Assembly (NCBI GenBank): GCA_015075375.1
Contig: JABTUM010000001.1
Span: 429,201-493,200 of the forward strand
Direction of reading: 5' to 3'
DNA: 64,000 nt
Source of the DNA: Planctomycetota bacterium
GTDB taxonomy: Bacteria; Planctomycetota; SZUA-567; H5-PLA8
The translations under genes and the position numbers were made by a program. The notes under the pieces were generated by a model. That model was not told where the DNA came from and made no database searches. It worked only from the letters and a program-made list of their open reading frames with translations. This document shows, in pieces, positions 10,166 through 18,532 of this stretch; the stretch's first letter is position 1; every line of letters begins with the position of its first letter.

Positions 10166-10924
10166 TCAGCTCCGCGGCTCGACGGACTTCAGCCGCGCGA
10201 TGACGGGCAAGTGGTCGCTGAGGAACTTCTTCTTTCCGCTGGGGTCGGCAAGTCGTTCGGCCAGCAGCACTTCGTAGCCGGCGAGCGCGGGCGCGAGTTT
10301 GCGGTCGAGCCAGATGTAATCGATGCGCCGATTCTGTCCGGCGGCGTTGGTGCCGATGGCGCCGGCGCCGCTGGGCAGGGCCGCGTCGATATAGCCCAGG
10401 CTGGTCATCAGTTCGTGGGCCGAGCCTCCGGGCGGTTCGTTGAAGTCACCCGTAACCACATCGGGGCGCGGGAGATGGGAAACCAGCGCGGTCAGTTCGT
10501 CGAGGCGCCGGCGGCGCGCTTCGTCGGGCGAGGTCTGGCGCCCGGAAGGCAGGTGCGCGTTCGCCACGATCAAGCCATCCCAAGCACCGGCCGTGAGTTC
10601 GATCTTCATCCAGAAGCGTTCGGCGGCGATGGCGGTCTGAACGGACTGCGCGACGAAGCGGCCGTGGCGAAAGAGGATTGCGCCGCCGTAGGCGCGATGC
10701 GCGTTACCGGCGCAGTAAAAGCCGTCGCGTTCCAGCGCGTTCGCGAACTGGCTAAACGCCGACTCGGATTGAAGTTCCTGTACGCAGACCACATCGGGCT
10801 CCAGCGGGCGGTAGCACTCGGCCAAGGCGGCCAGGATCTCGGGACGCGCGGCGCCGGGATCGGTGCCTTCGAAGGGCGCGCCTTGGAGCCAGAAGAGGTT
10901 ATGCGTGACGATCGTCAGCGGCAT
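10166..10924 (-). CDS. Endonuclease/exonuclease/phosphatase family protein
   Basis: 252-aa DNase I-fold hydrolase. Metal and catalytic motifs are in order: THNLFW near the N terminus, VVCVQELQ (Glu), NAHLPSG, VTGDFNEPPGG (Asp, Asn) and LSDHLPVIARL (Asp-His). The family includes nucleases, sphingomyelinases and phosphodiesterases. There is no signal peptide, so it is probably cytoplasmic. It is the first gene of a minus-strand run with the DMT transporter, which follows after four bases. Confidence 0.88.
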   Translation of the reverse strand: MPLTIVTHNLFWLQGAPFEGTDPGAARPEILAALAECYRPLEPDVVCVQELQSESAFSQFANALERDGFYCAGNAHRAYGGAILFRHGRFVAQSVQTAIAAERFWMKIELTAGAWDGLIVANAHLPSGRQTSPDEARRRRLDELTALVSHLPRPDVVTGDFNEPPGGSAHELMTSLGYIDAALPSGAGAIGTNAAGQNRRIDYIWLDRKLAPALAGYEVLLAERLADPSGKKKFLSDHLPVIARLKSVEPRS

Positions 10925-10965
10925 GGCCTAAGCATGCCGCCTGAAACGCGAAAGGTCCAGCGTGG

Positions 10966-12894
10966 CTATTGAACCTTATAGACATGAGGTTTGTCCGTGG
11001 CGTCCACTCCGAAGGTCAGATTCTCCCAGCGGTTAGCTGTGAACTCGATCTGCGTGGCGAGGAAGCTTCCGCAACCCATGCGCACGGGTTTGAAGGTGCG
11101 GGTGCAGTCGGCGGGGCGGCTGACCGTGTTTTCGTAGATCTTGGTATTCGAAGCCGGGCCGTAGCTGCTGGCGATCCAGAAGGCGGGCACGTTGGTGCTG
11201 ACGCGGTTCTTGTAAATCTCGCCGCCGTTGTCGCTTCCGCCGATGAAGAAGGCGTACGCTTCGGCGTGCGTCGATTCGGGCGCTTCGTGGGTCAGGGTGA
11301 TCTCGTTCTCGTACACTTTGTTGGTTCCGCCGCCGACGGAGATGAAGAATCCATAGGCTCGGGGCTGGTAGTTTTTCATCCAGGCCGAAGTTCGAGCTTG
11401 CGGGTAATCGCGGCCGGTGATCCGTATCTTGTTCTTGTAGACCGAGTTATCGGCGCAGACGCCCTTGCCGTTGCCGGGCTTGGCGTTGTAGTCGCTCAAG
11501 CGAACGGCGCTGACGCTGTAGTCCGTGTGGGCGTATTCGCAAATAGGCGGCGAAGCGACGATTTTGAACTCGTTCTCGAAAACCTCTACATTATTAGATC
11601 GGCCCACGTAGATCCCCGAACCCATTTGGGGCTCGAACAGGTTGTGATGAATCTTATGCCCGTTGCCGCCGGGACCGATGCAGTAATGGTTGGTCACTGT
11701 TTGCTTTACGCGGAAGACGTTGTTCTTGATCTCGGCGTTGGAACCGCTGATCGAAAGCCCGCCCTGCCCACCGACCCACTCGCAGCCTTGAATGATGGAG
11801 CCTTTGGCATTGGAGATATGGACCGGATAGTCCTGCTGGCGGTGGCGATCGATAATAAACGGAGTCTCGATCTCGAAGCGGCAGTCGGTCAAATCGGCGT
11901 CGGGGACGTCGATGGCGTTCGTGTTAATCCCTTCTACTATGAATTTTACGTTCTCGATCTTGAACTTCACGTCCTTGGCGGTGGACTGAAGACCCCAGGT
12001 CCGGATGGCCTTGAAACCTGACTTTACGATCCCATTCTTGATTGAGATTGAGCCTGGTCCTGTGACGTTGGGCAGCTCTTTTTCGCGGCCGTAGCAGTCG
12101 AAAAAGGCGGTGCTGTCGCCGTCGAGGATGCACTTATAGTACGCCCAAGGAAGGACTTGCTCGACGACGGCCAGTCCGGCGTCGAGCGCCGGTCGAATAT
12201 CGGCTTCATCGATCAGACAATCGTTCTCGGCCTTTATTTTTAGCCGGTATTTGCCCGCAGGCAGGCCGTGAAGATGCGCGAAGACGAATCCACCACCGAG
12301 TTTAGGTGAACGGTTCGGCTCGGGGCAGCTCTGCCGCTCGTTTGCTCCAAATTTGAAGATGCAGCGAACGGGCTGACCTTTCTCGTCGTCGACGGCGACA
12401 CTGACGCGCATCTCCTGCTTGGCCAGCGCGACCATGGCGTAGTAACTCCTGTTAGCCACGGGAATTGTGATGTAGGGGGAGACGAGTTCGGAGCCGCCGG
12501 GGAGGCTGCAGAGGTGTTCGCCGACTAACGGAAGCGTCTCGGCGGTTTTGAGCACCTTGGCGTTCGGGGCTTTGGAGAGGTCCCAGCCCTTCAGCCCGTC
12601 CTCGAAGCCGTGGTTGGGGATGTGCTCGTAAGGTCCGGCGCAGTAAGTGATTGTGTGTCCGTTCAGGTCGAGGACGATATCCTTGCCGAGGAAAAAGACG
12701 GTGCCGGGCGCTTGGATATCCTGGGTCAGGACGTAGGTCGTGCCGGGCTTGTCGAGTTTGCCGGGCTCGCGGACGGGCGTCTCGGATGCTGTAAGTGAGG
12801 TCCTGGGTTGAGTTTCGCTCCATGCAGCGTGGACGCCGGCGGCGCAGATGGCCAGGGCGAAGAGGAGAGCGATCCGGGCGTCGGCGGTGTTCAT
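10966..12894 (-). CDS. Secreted right-handed parallel beta-helix protein
   Basis: 642-aa protein with a signal peptide (ARIALLFALAICAAGVHA). A short N-terminal beta-rich domain precedes a long run of pectate-lyase-like coils (repeating N-x-h-x-x-N patterns such as AEIKNNVFRVKQ, NNVEVFENEFKI, GEIYKNRVSTN, TKIYENTVSRP). The fold suggests binding or cleavage of a polysaccharide. Early text GTTYVLTQDIQAPGTVFFL and DIVLDLNGHTI is typical of planctomycete beta-helix proteins. ATG 12894 has AGGAG six bases upstream; the frame stays open to 12984 but that part is not needed. A promoter candidate lies at 13008-13036. Confidence 0.85.
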   Translation of the reverse strand: MNTADARIALLFALAICAAGVHAAWSETQPRTSLTASETPVREPGKLDKPGTTYVLTQDIQAPGTVFFLGKDIVLDLNGHTITYCAGPYEHIPNHGFEDGLKGWDLSKAPNAKVLKTAETLPLVGEHLCSLPGGSELVSPYITIPVANRSYYAMVALAKQEMRVSVAVDDEKGQPVRCIFKFGANERQSCPEPNRSPKLGGGFVFAHLHGLPAGKYRLKIKAENDCLIDEADIRPALDAGLAVVEQVLPWAYYKCILDGDSTAFFDCYGREKELPNVTGPGSISIKNGIVKSGFKAIRTWGLQSTAKDVKFKIENVKFIVEGINTNAIDVPDADLTDCRFEIETPFIIDRHRQQDYPVHISNAKGSIIQGCEWVGGQGGLSISGSNAEIKNNVFRVKQTVTNHYCIGPGGNGHKIHHNLFEPQMGSGIYVGRSNNVEVFENEFKIVASPPICEYAHTDYSVSAVRLSDYNAKPGNGKGVCADNSVYKNKIRITGRDYPQARTSAWMKNYQPRAYGFFISVGGGTNKVYENEITLTHEAPESTHAEAYAFFIGGSDNGGEIYKNRVSTNVPAFWIASSYGPASNTKIYENTVSRPADCTRTFKPVRMGCGSFLATQIEFTANRWENLTFGVDATDKPHVYKVQ

Positions 12895-13007
12895 GGCGGC
12901 TCCTTTGAGCTTACCGGCAATCCGGGCCGGGCTCGACCATCGAGGTGCATCACGCATCAGTGTACACCAACGCACGTGGGGCAAAAAATCGATCCTGCTA
13001 TATTTTC

Positions 13008-13036
13008 GCTATAAATAGAGACGCTTTGCGTATCAA
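13008..13036 (-). promoter_or_regulatory. Candidate sigma-70-type promoter for the beta-helix gene
   Basis: Read on the minus strand: TTGATA (13036-13031), a 17-bp spacer, then TATAGC (13013-13008), about 115 bp before ATG 12894. The surroundings are AT-rich compared with the flanking genes. Confidence 0.5.
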
Positions 13037-13257
13037 AAACACACAAGGTGCATCAGAAAAATCGCGCTATGCACTCCGGGGCGCACGGTAGCGAAATCGA
13101 AAAAAAACGGTTGGGAGGCGAAATGGGACGCGGCGCGGGGGTGGATGGTGCGGCGGTTTCGGATTTACTTCCACTACGTATCGGGTGGCTTTGGGTTATT
13201 TCGAGAAGCCGGATGGGCGGGTTTGAGGGGTTCCGGTTCACCCCCTTAAGGTGGGTG

Positions 13258-13398
13258 CTCAGCGGTCTCACTTAAATTTCTTTTGCTCCTTTGGGAGCGC
13301 GCTTCGCGCGGCGTGTGACGTCCCCCTCCCCTACCTCTCCTTGGCAAGGAGGGGAAACGGCCGCGTCCCAAGCAAAAGACTTAGGTAAGACCGCTTAG
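13258..13398. repeat. 141-bp MITE-like inverted repeat element
   Basis: Part of the 626-bp gene-free stretch 12895-13520. The left arm (13258-13287) and right arm (13371-13398) are imperfect reverse complements, sharing AGCGGTCT at the outside and CTTTTGCT at the inside. Between them are three small hairpins: GCTCC/GGAGC, GCGCGC/GCGCG, and CCTCTCCTT-GGC-AAGGAGGGG at 13334-13354. No coding potential is seen. The rest of 12895-13520 holds the promoter above and otherwise unexplained sequence. Confidence 0.5.
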
Positions 13399-13520
13399 CA
13401 ATCGCTGAAATCCTGCCGCGTGCGCCACAAAAGATAACGGCTCACGGCAGGCAAGGTGAATTCTGCTATGCTTCTCTGCCTTACCCTCGCTCGCTGAATC
13501 CGTTTATGTGAGGCCGATTC

Positions 13521-14894
13521 ATGATCCTACTCACCGGCGCGACGGGCTACGTCGGGAGCCACCTGCTCACCGCGCTGTTGCAGCGCGGCCAAGCGGTGCG
13601 CTGCTTCGCACGCCACGTCGAACGGCTTCCCGAAGGCGTGCGAGAGGCCGCCGTGCAGGGCGATATAGGAGATCGCAACGCCTTGGCTCGCGCCTTGGAG
13701 GGAGTGCAGACCGCCTATTATCTGGTGCATGCGATGACGCATGCGCACGACTTCGCCTCAACGGATCGCGAGAACGCTCGGCTTTTCGGCGAGATCGCTC
13801 GCCAAGCCGGCGTGAAGCGGATCATCTACCTGGGCGGCCTGGGACACGGCGAAGCACTTTCCAAACACCTTGCCAGCCGGCAGGAAGTCGGTGATGTCCT
13901 GCGCGAATCGGGTGTGCCGGTGATCGAGTTCCGCGCTTCGGTGATCGTAGGGGCCGGGAGCATTTCCTTCGAGCTTGCTCGCACGCTGGTCGATAAGCTG
14001 CCGATCATGGTCACGCCGCGCTGGGTGCGTACGCCGGCGCAGCCCATTGCGATCCAGGATGTCGTGGCCTACCTCGTGGAGGCGGCGGAGATCGATTTGC
14101 CGAATGGGGGACTCTTCGAGATCGGAGGGGCCGACCGGGTCTCCTACGGCGGCCTCATGCATGAATATGCGCGGCAGCGCGGCCGATGGCATGGCATGGT
14201 GCCCGTGCCGGTGCTCACGCCCAAGGTCTCCAGCCTATGGCTGGCCTTGGTCGTGCCTCGCTATGCGAAGGTGGGGAAACTGCTGATCGACGGCGTTCGA
14301 AACGAAACGACGGTCGGCGACGACTCGGCGTTGCGGGTCTTCTCGGTCAAGCCGATGGGTATCGCGGAAGCGATTCGCCGAGCGATCGCAGAAACCCAGC
14401 CGGCGCCTGCCGCATTGACCGGCACCCGCTCGTTGCTCGCGCTAACGGTCTGTATCGGCGTTTGTCTTGGCGCAGGAGCTTTAGGTTCCCTGCTTTCGTT
14501 CGACGGCATCGCGAACTGGTACCCGAGCATCGCCAAGCCTGCGTGGACGCCGCCCTCGTGGGTCTTCGGCCCAGTATGGAGCCTCCTTTATCTATGCATG
14601 GGGATTGCGGCCTGGCGCGTCTGGCGCCGGGATGGGTTACGCGAAGGCTGTCTTGCTCTGGGCGTCTTCGGCTTACAACTCGCAACCAACGCGATCTGGT
14701 CCGGCCTCTTTTTTGGACTTCGACTGCCGGGCTTGGCGTTGCTCGATCTTCTCGTGCTCTGGATATTGATTCTGGTCACCATCGTTTTATTTGCGGCTCG
14801 GGACCGCTTGGCCGCAGGGCTCTTGGGGCCTTATTGGGCTTGGGTGACTTTCGCCGCGGCGCTTAACGCGGCCATCGTTCAGTTGAATCGATAG
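13521..14894 (+). CDS. Fusion of NAD(P)-binding SDR/NmrA-like domain and TspO/MBR domain
   Basis: 457-aa two-domain protein. Residues 1-~290 are an atypical SDR: ILLTGATGYVGSHL is the Rossmann dinucleotide-binding motif, followed by RASVIVGAGS and a substrate-region half typical of NAD(P)H-binding epimerase-like proteins. Residues ~300-457 are a TspO/peripheral benzodiazepine receptor-like domain with about five membrane helices. Its hallmark motifs are WYPSIAKPAWTPPSWVFGPV, ATNAIWSGLFFGL and PYWAWVTFAAALNAAIVQLN. TspO proteins bind tetrapyrroles and other hydrophobic ligands, so the fusion suggests redox chemistry on a membrane-delivered ligand. ATG 13521 is weakly supported but is the first in-frame start before the Rossmann motif. 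Confidence 0.9.
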   Translation: MILLTGATGYVGSHLLTALLQRGQAVRCFARHVERLPEGVREAAVQGDIGDRNALARALEGVQTAYYLVHAMTHAHDFASTDRENARLFGEIARQAGVKRIIYLGGLGHGEALSKHLASRQEVGDVLRESGVPVIEFRASVIVGAGSISFELARTLVDKLPIMVTPRWVRTPAQPIAIQDVVAYLVEAAEIDLPNGGLFEIGGADRVSYGGLMHEYARQRGRWHGMVPVPVLTPKVSSLWLALVVPRYAKVGKLLIDGVRNETTVGDDSALRVFSVKPMGIAEAIRRAIAETQPAPAALTGTRSLLALTVCIGVCLGAGALGSLLSFDGIANWYPSIAKPAWTPPSWVFGPVWSLLYLCMGIAAWRVWRRDGLREGCLALGVFGLQLATNAIWSGLFFGLRLPGLALLDLLVLWILILVTIVLFAARDRLAAGLLGPYWAWVTFAAALNAAIVQLNR

Positions 14895-15101
14895 CGTGGA
14901 GCGGCGCTCGGGGCGGCGGCGTTAACGGGCCGGTCGAAAAGGCATTCCTCACCTTGCCCGCTCCCAGCAGGAGCGGGAAGGAAGATTCCTCTGCTTTCGC
15001 AAACGCTCCTGCGCTGGCTATTTTGATCAGGTCCCGACGGAGCAACCTATCGGCGGTGTATGCCATTAAGCACGGACTGCAACATGCGAGAGGGGCACAC
15101 G

Positions 15102-15911
15102 ATGCACACAGGCGGTTGGGTTTGGGCGCTGGCGGTTTGCGCCGTGGCGGCGGGCGGGGCTTGGAGCGCGGAGGATGAGATCGTGGTCGTGCACTTCGGC
15201 GACAGCACGTGCATCACGAGCTACCTGAAGCCGGAGCAGCGCGTCGATACGCTCTTGAACGCTCAACTGAAGGCCCATTACAAGACGCAGAAGATCGTGA
15301 ACCATAACGCGGGGCTGGACGGGGATTTCATCCGCCAGTTTTTGGACGGCGGGCGCTACGAGAAGGCCGTGCAGACGAAGATTCCGCGGATCGACGTGGC
15401 CTTGATCCGGTACGGGCAGAACGACATGAAGCGCTTCAAGCCCGAAGAGTTCAAGGCGCACCTGATCGAGTTCTGCGACCGCTTGCTGAAGGATTACCCC
15501 GGCGTGACGCTGGTGCTGGAGAGCAACACGGCGATCGATACGCAGCATTGGGGCGAGAAGGCGGCGCCGCGGGACTTCAACGACGGCTCGAACCGGAAGT
15601 ACAACGAATACTGGGAGATCTCGCGGCAGGTCGCGCGCGAGCGGGGGTACACGCTGGTGGACGTGTACGAGCGCTTGAAGGCGGAGATCCTGGCCGACCG
15701 CTGGGACTTGCGCATCCGCAATCAGGGGTTGAGCCGGCAGAAGTTCGGGGACCGGGTCTTCGATGCGTCGAAGGACGCCGAGATGAAGGACACGCCGAAC
15801 TGGTTTTTCGACAGCCATCCGAACGCCGAAGGCGTAAAGGTCATCGCCGACGAGGAATTCAAGGTGCTGACGAAGACGTGGCCGGAGCGGTTACCGAGTG
15901 CGAAGCGGTAG
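15102..15911 (+). CDS. Secreted SGNH/GDSL hydrolase
   Basis: 269-aa protein with a signal peptide (GWVWALAVCAVAAGGAWSAE). SGNH blocks are in order: FGDSTC (nucleophile Ser), NHNAGLDGDF (Gly), RYGQNDM (Asn) and DSHPNAEG (catalytic Asp-x-His). Enzymes of this fold are esterases or acetyl-xylan/carbohydrate deacetylases, consistent with polysaccharide processing at the cell exterior. ATG 15102 is preceded by GAGAGGGG six bases upstream; in-frame ATGs at 15060 and 15084 would extend the leader. It converges on the GntR/LacI gene. Confidence 0.88.
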   Translation: MHTGGWVWALAVCAVAAGGAWSAEDEIVVVHFGDSTCITSYLKPEQRVDTLLNAQLKAHYKTQKIVNHNAGLDGDFIRQFLDGGRYEKAVQTKIPRIDVALIRYGQNDMKRFKPEEFKAHLIEFCDRLLKDYPGVTLVLESNTAIDTQHWGEKAAPRDFNDGSNRKYNEYWEISRQVARERGYTLVDVYERLKAEILADRWDLRIRNQGLSRQKFGDRVFDASKDAEMKDTPNWFFDSHPNAEGVKVIADEEFKVLTKTWPERLPSAKR

Positions 15912-16060
15912 CGTATTGTAGATTCTGGATCGAACGGCGGCGTTGCGCGAAAGCGACGGTGGCGGGAAGCGCGCGAAATCCAAACTCCCCAATCGAGCGT
16001 TGGCGGCGCAGCGCAGCCGGCGCTGCGGGCCCCCTCCAAAATTCAAAACCCAAAATCGAT
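15912..16060. repeat. Intergenic repeat region with GGATTGAACGG-type segments
   Basis: Between the convergent SGNH and GntR genes the sequence has GATTCTGGATCGAACGGC at the left. At the right, in inverted orientation, it has CAAAATTCAAAACCCAAAATCGATCG. Similar phrases recur at 17407-17452, 28378-28395 and 35498-35530. It appears to be a dispersed non-coding repeat. Confidence 0.35.
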
Positions 16061-16063
16061 CGC

Positions 16064-17335
16064 CTACCGCGGCGCTCGGGCGGAGGAGTTGCCTTCGTGG
16101 AGCGTGACGGGGACGAAGGAAATGGTTGCGGGCGAGCCGAAGGCGACGGGGATCTTCAGGATTTCGAGGAGGCGAACGGCGGCGCGGCGGCCCAGGGCTC
16201 GGGGGTCGCAGGAGACGTAGGTGGAGCGTTCGTGCGTGACGAGCTTCCTTTTCTCGGCGAGGCGCGCGGCTTTCTCGGCCTTGAGGCGCTCGCGGCGGGC
16301 GCGCTTGGTTTCGTTCTTCTTGACCGGCATCGCTTTCTGCCCGGCGTCTTGCGCGGCCGGCGGCTCCGGCGCTCCGGCTTCCTCGCGTTCGGCATCGACG
16401 CAGACGAACGAGACTTCGCGCGGGACGCGCAGTCCGAAGGTATCGCAGGCGGCGCGTACGGCGTCGAGCGTCGCGAAGCTGGGCGCGAAGCAGGCGGTGG
16501 GGCGGTGTGCCGTGGCGTATTCGGAGAGGCGGCGGATCTTGTCGCGCCATTCGGCCTTCGGCGCGGCGGGATCGTCGTAGCGGCTCTGGCGCAGCCGCCA
16601 GTCGGGGTGAATCTCGCCGCCGGCGCGGAGCACGACTTCCTCGAAGGCCAATCTCCGGTCGAGCCACGCGCGGTCGTAGGCGCGGCCGTGGTACGCGGCT
16701 TCCTCGATGAGCATGAACCTGCGGTGGCCGAGTTCGAGGAGGTGGCGCGCGGCGAGCTGTCCGGATTGGCGGTCGTCGAAGGCGACGCTGTGGTGCCCGT
16801 AGATGGTGGCGTCCTGGTCGATGACGAGGACCGGGCCTTCGCTCAGGCGCGGGTGGCGCAGAACCTCGGAATCGAAGACGTCGTAGACGATCAGCGCGGC
16901 GAGGTCGTTCCAGGGAAGCTTCTCGACGGGCGGGCGTAACGACTGGCGCGTGAAGCGCGGGCCCAGCGGCGGGGTCTCGACGAAGGTGAGCTTGAGCTTG
17001 GAGCGCGCGAGGGTGCGCGCGACGGCTCGGAAGACCTGCGCGGCGAAGCCGCGGCGCATGATCTCGGTGCGCATGCCCGGCACCAGCACGCCGACCTTAT
17101 CGGCGATTCCGCGAATGCGTCCCGGGCGCTTGCCGGCCACGAAACTCCCCCGCCCCGCTTCGGTGCGCACGCGGCGTTCTTTGCGCAGGCGTTCGAGCGC
17201 TTGGCGCACGGGCATGTACGAACGGCCCAGCATGTCGGCGAAGGCGCGTTCCGACGGGAGCCGTTCGCCCGGCGCGTAGCTCTCGTCGATCAGCTTGAGG
17301 ATCTCGATATAGGCGCGCTGCGCTTCGGTAGGCAT
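16064..17335 (-). CDS. Hybrid GntR/LacI-type transcriptional regulator
   Basis: 423-aa regulator. The N terminus is a GntR winged helix (GERLPSERAFADMLGRSYMPVRQALERL, then GRGSFV). Residues ~80-410 are a LacI/periplasmic-binding-protein-like sensor domain (KVGVLVPGM; HHSVAFDDRQSGQLAARHLL; GHRRFMLIEE). This AraR-like layout usually senses sugars. A lysine/arginine-rich insertion at about residues 340-370 (KRARRERLKAEKAARLAEKR) interrupts the sensor domain and is unusual. ATG 17335 has GGAG six bases upstream. It follows the amidase gene by 208 bp containing a dispersed repeat. Confidence 0.88.
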   Translation of the reverse strand: MPTEAQRAYIEILKLIDESYAPGERLPSERAFADMLGRSYMPVRQALERLRKERRVRTEAGRGSFVAGKRPGRIRGIADKVGVLVPGMRTEIMRRGFAAQVFRAVARTLARSKLKLTFVETPPLGPRFTRQSLRPPVEKLPWNDLAALIVYDVFDSEVLRHPRLSEGPVLVIDQDATIYGHHSVAFDDRQSGQLAARHLLELGHRRFMLIEEAAYHGRAYDRAWLDRRLAFEEVVLRAGGEIHPDWRLRQSRYDDPAAPKAEWRDKIRRLSEYATAHRPTACFAPSFATLDAVRAACDTFGLRVPREVSFVCVDAEREEAGAPEPPAAQDAGQKAMPVKKNETKRARRERLKAEKAARLAEKRKLVTHERSTYVSCDPRALGRRAAVRLLEILKIPVAFGSPATISFVPVTLHEGNSSARAPR

Positions 17336-17406
17336 GGGAACTCCAGAGGGGTTCGGTGGGCGGGAGTTTACCACAGGGTTGCGGGGGGCGGAAAGCGACA
17401 GCAGAC

Positions 17407-17452
17407 TTCAGATTTGGGATGGGGGATTGCGGATTGGGGATTGAACGGCGTG
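17407..17452. repeat. Dispersed GATTGGGGATTGAACGG intergenic repeat
   Basis: The segment carries TTTGGGATGGGGGATTGC then GGATTGGGGATTGAACGGC. It resembles the sequence at 35498-35530 and parts of 15912-16060 and 28378-28395. It is non-coding and lies between minus-strand genes. Confidence 0.4.
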
Positions 17453-17543
17453 GCGCGGGGGCGGCGGGCGCCGGGATCCTTGCGGGCGGGCCACCCGCTT
17501 TCGTTTCATTCCAGCGCGGCGAGCGCCCGCGGTACGACAGGGA

Positions 17544-18464
17544 TCAGGGCAGCAGGGCGCTGGTCTTGATGCCGCTGGAGACGGAGGACGCGGCGCTTTT
17601 CTTGGCGGGCTTGGCGGCGCTGACGGAGACGGGGCCGGAAGCGGCGGAGCCGACCTGGCCGCGGAAGCTGGCGATGCTGAAGTAGCGACCCGGGCATTGC
17701 GTATCCTTGCCGGGCACGTCGGAGTGCCCGACGATTTTGTTCGCCGGGATCCCGCACTTGGCTTGGAGGAAGCGGACGAGCGTGGTGAGGGCCTGCATCT
17801 GGCGCGGCGTGGGGTGCGTCTCTTCGAAGTTGCCGACGAGACAGATGCCGATGCCGTGTTCGTTGAATTCGGCGTTTCCGGCGTGCGCGCCGCGGGTCTG
17901 CTGCTGCCAGCGGTAGCCGATCTCGACTTCGCCGTCACCGCTTCCGGAGCCGTTGCCGATGACGAAATGGTAGCCCAGTCCGTCCCAGCCGCGGGCGAGG
18001 TGCGCGCGATGGAAGCTGGCGGCGGAACCGGTGGCGCTGGCCGAGTGGTGAAGGACGAGGTAATTCCAGTCGGTGCCGAGACGGACGTCCCAGCGCGGAT
18101 CGGCGGCGGCGACGTGGACGGGAGCCGGACCGGCCGAAGCGGAGGAGACCGGGCGCGCGATGCCGACGTTGGTGATCGCGGGCGCGTTGATCAGCTTATC
18201 GAGTTCGGCCTGGGGCATGGGTCCGTAGAGCGTGATGGAATCGGACCAGCGCACGGCGCCGGACTGAGCGGGCGGCGGCGTGCGGGGTTCGGGCTGGGGC
18301 ATGCTGGGCGTCACCGAGGGCGCGGAGGCCATGCGTTCGGTGGCGGGCGCAGGGGCCTTGGCGTGTTTCTTGTCGCCGCATCCGCTGAGCGCCGCGAGCG
18401 CCAGCGTGGCGGCAAGCGCGCCGCGGAAGAGCACTCGAGAATCCGACCGTTCGCGCTGCCGCAT
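17544..18464 (-). CDS. N-acetylmuramoyl-L-alanine amidase (PGRP/amidase_2 type) lipoprotein
   Basis: 306-aa protein with a lipobox (LAALSGCGDKK), so probably lipid-anchored in the cell envelope. A Pro/Ala-rich linker precedes the T7-lysozyme-like amidase domain. That domain shows LVLHHSASAT (zinc His), GWDGLGYHFVIGNG (Tyr), GAHAGN, GIGICLVGNF and GHSDVPGKDTQCPGR (zinc His, catalytic-region Lys, zinc Cys). It would cleave the amide between N-acetylmuramic acid and L-Ala in peptidoglycan. It lies 68 bp downstream of the FAH-family gene on the same strand. Confidence 0.88.
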   Translation of the reverse strand: MRQRERSDSRVLFRGALAATLALAALSGCGDKKHAKAPAPATERMASAPSVTPSMPQPEPRTPPPAQSGAVRWSDSITLYGPMPQAELDKLINAPAITNVGIARPVSSASAGPAPVHVAAADPRWDVRLGTDWNYLVLHHSASATGSAASFHRAHLARGWDGLGYHFVIGNGSGSGDGEVEIGYRWQQQTRGAHAGNAEFNEHGIGICLVGNFEETHPTPRQMQALTTLVRFLQAKCGIPANKIVGHSDVPGKDTQCPGRYFSIASFRGQVGSAASGPVSVSAAKPAKKSAASSVSSGIKTSALLP

Positions 18465-18532
18465 CCGTACATCCCCCCTTGCTTCGGGCCGTCAGGCCCG
18501 TGCGGGGAAGCGGACAGGCCGGATCCCCGCGA

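Noticed and set aside
13048..13275. 75-codon frame in the large gene-free region
   Set aside because: No ribosome site, low-complexity Gly-rich product, and it runs into the MITE-like arm.
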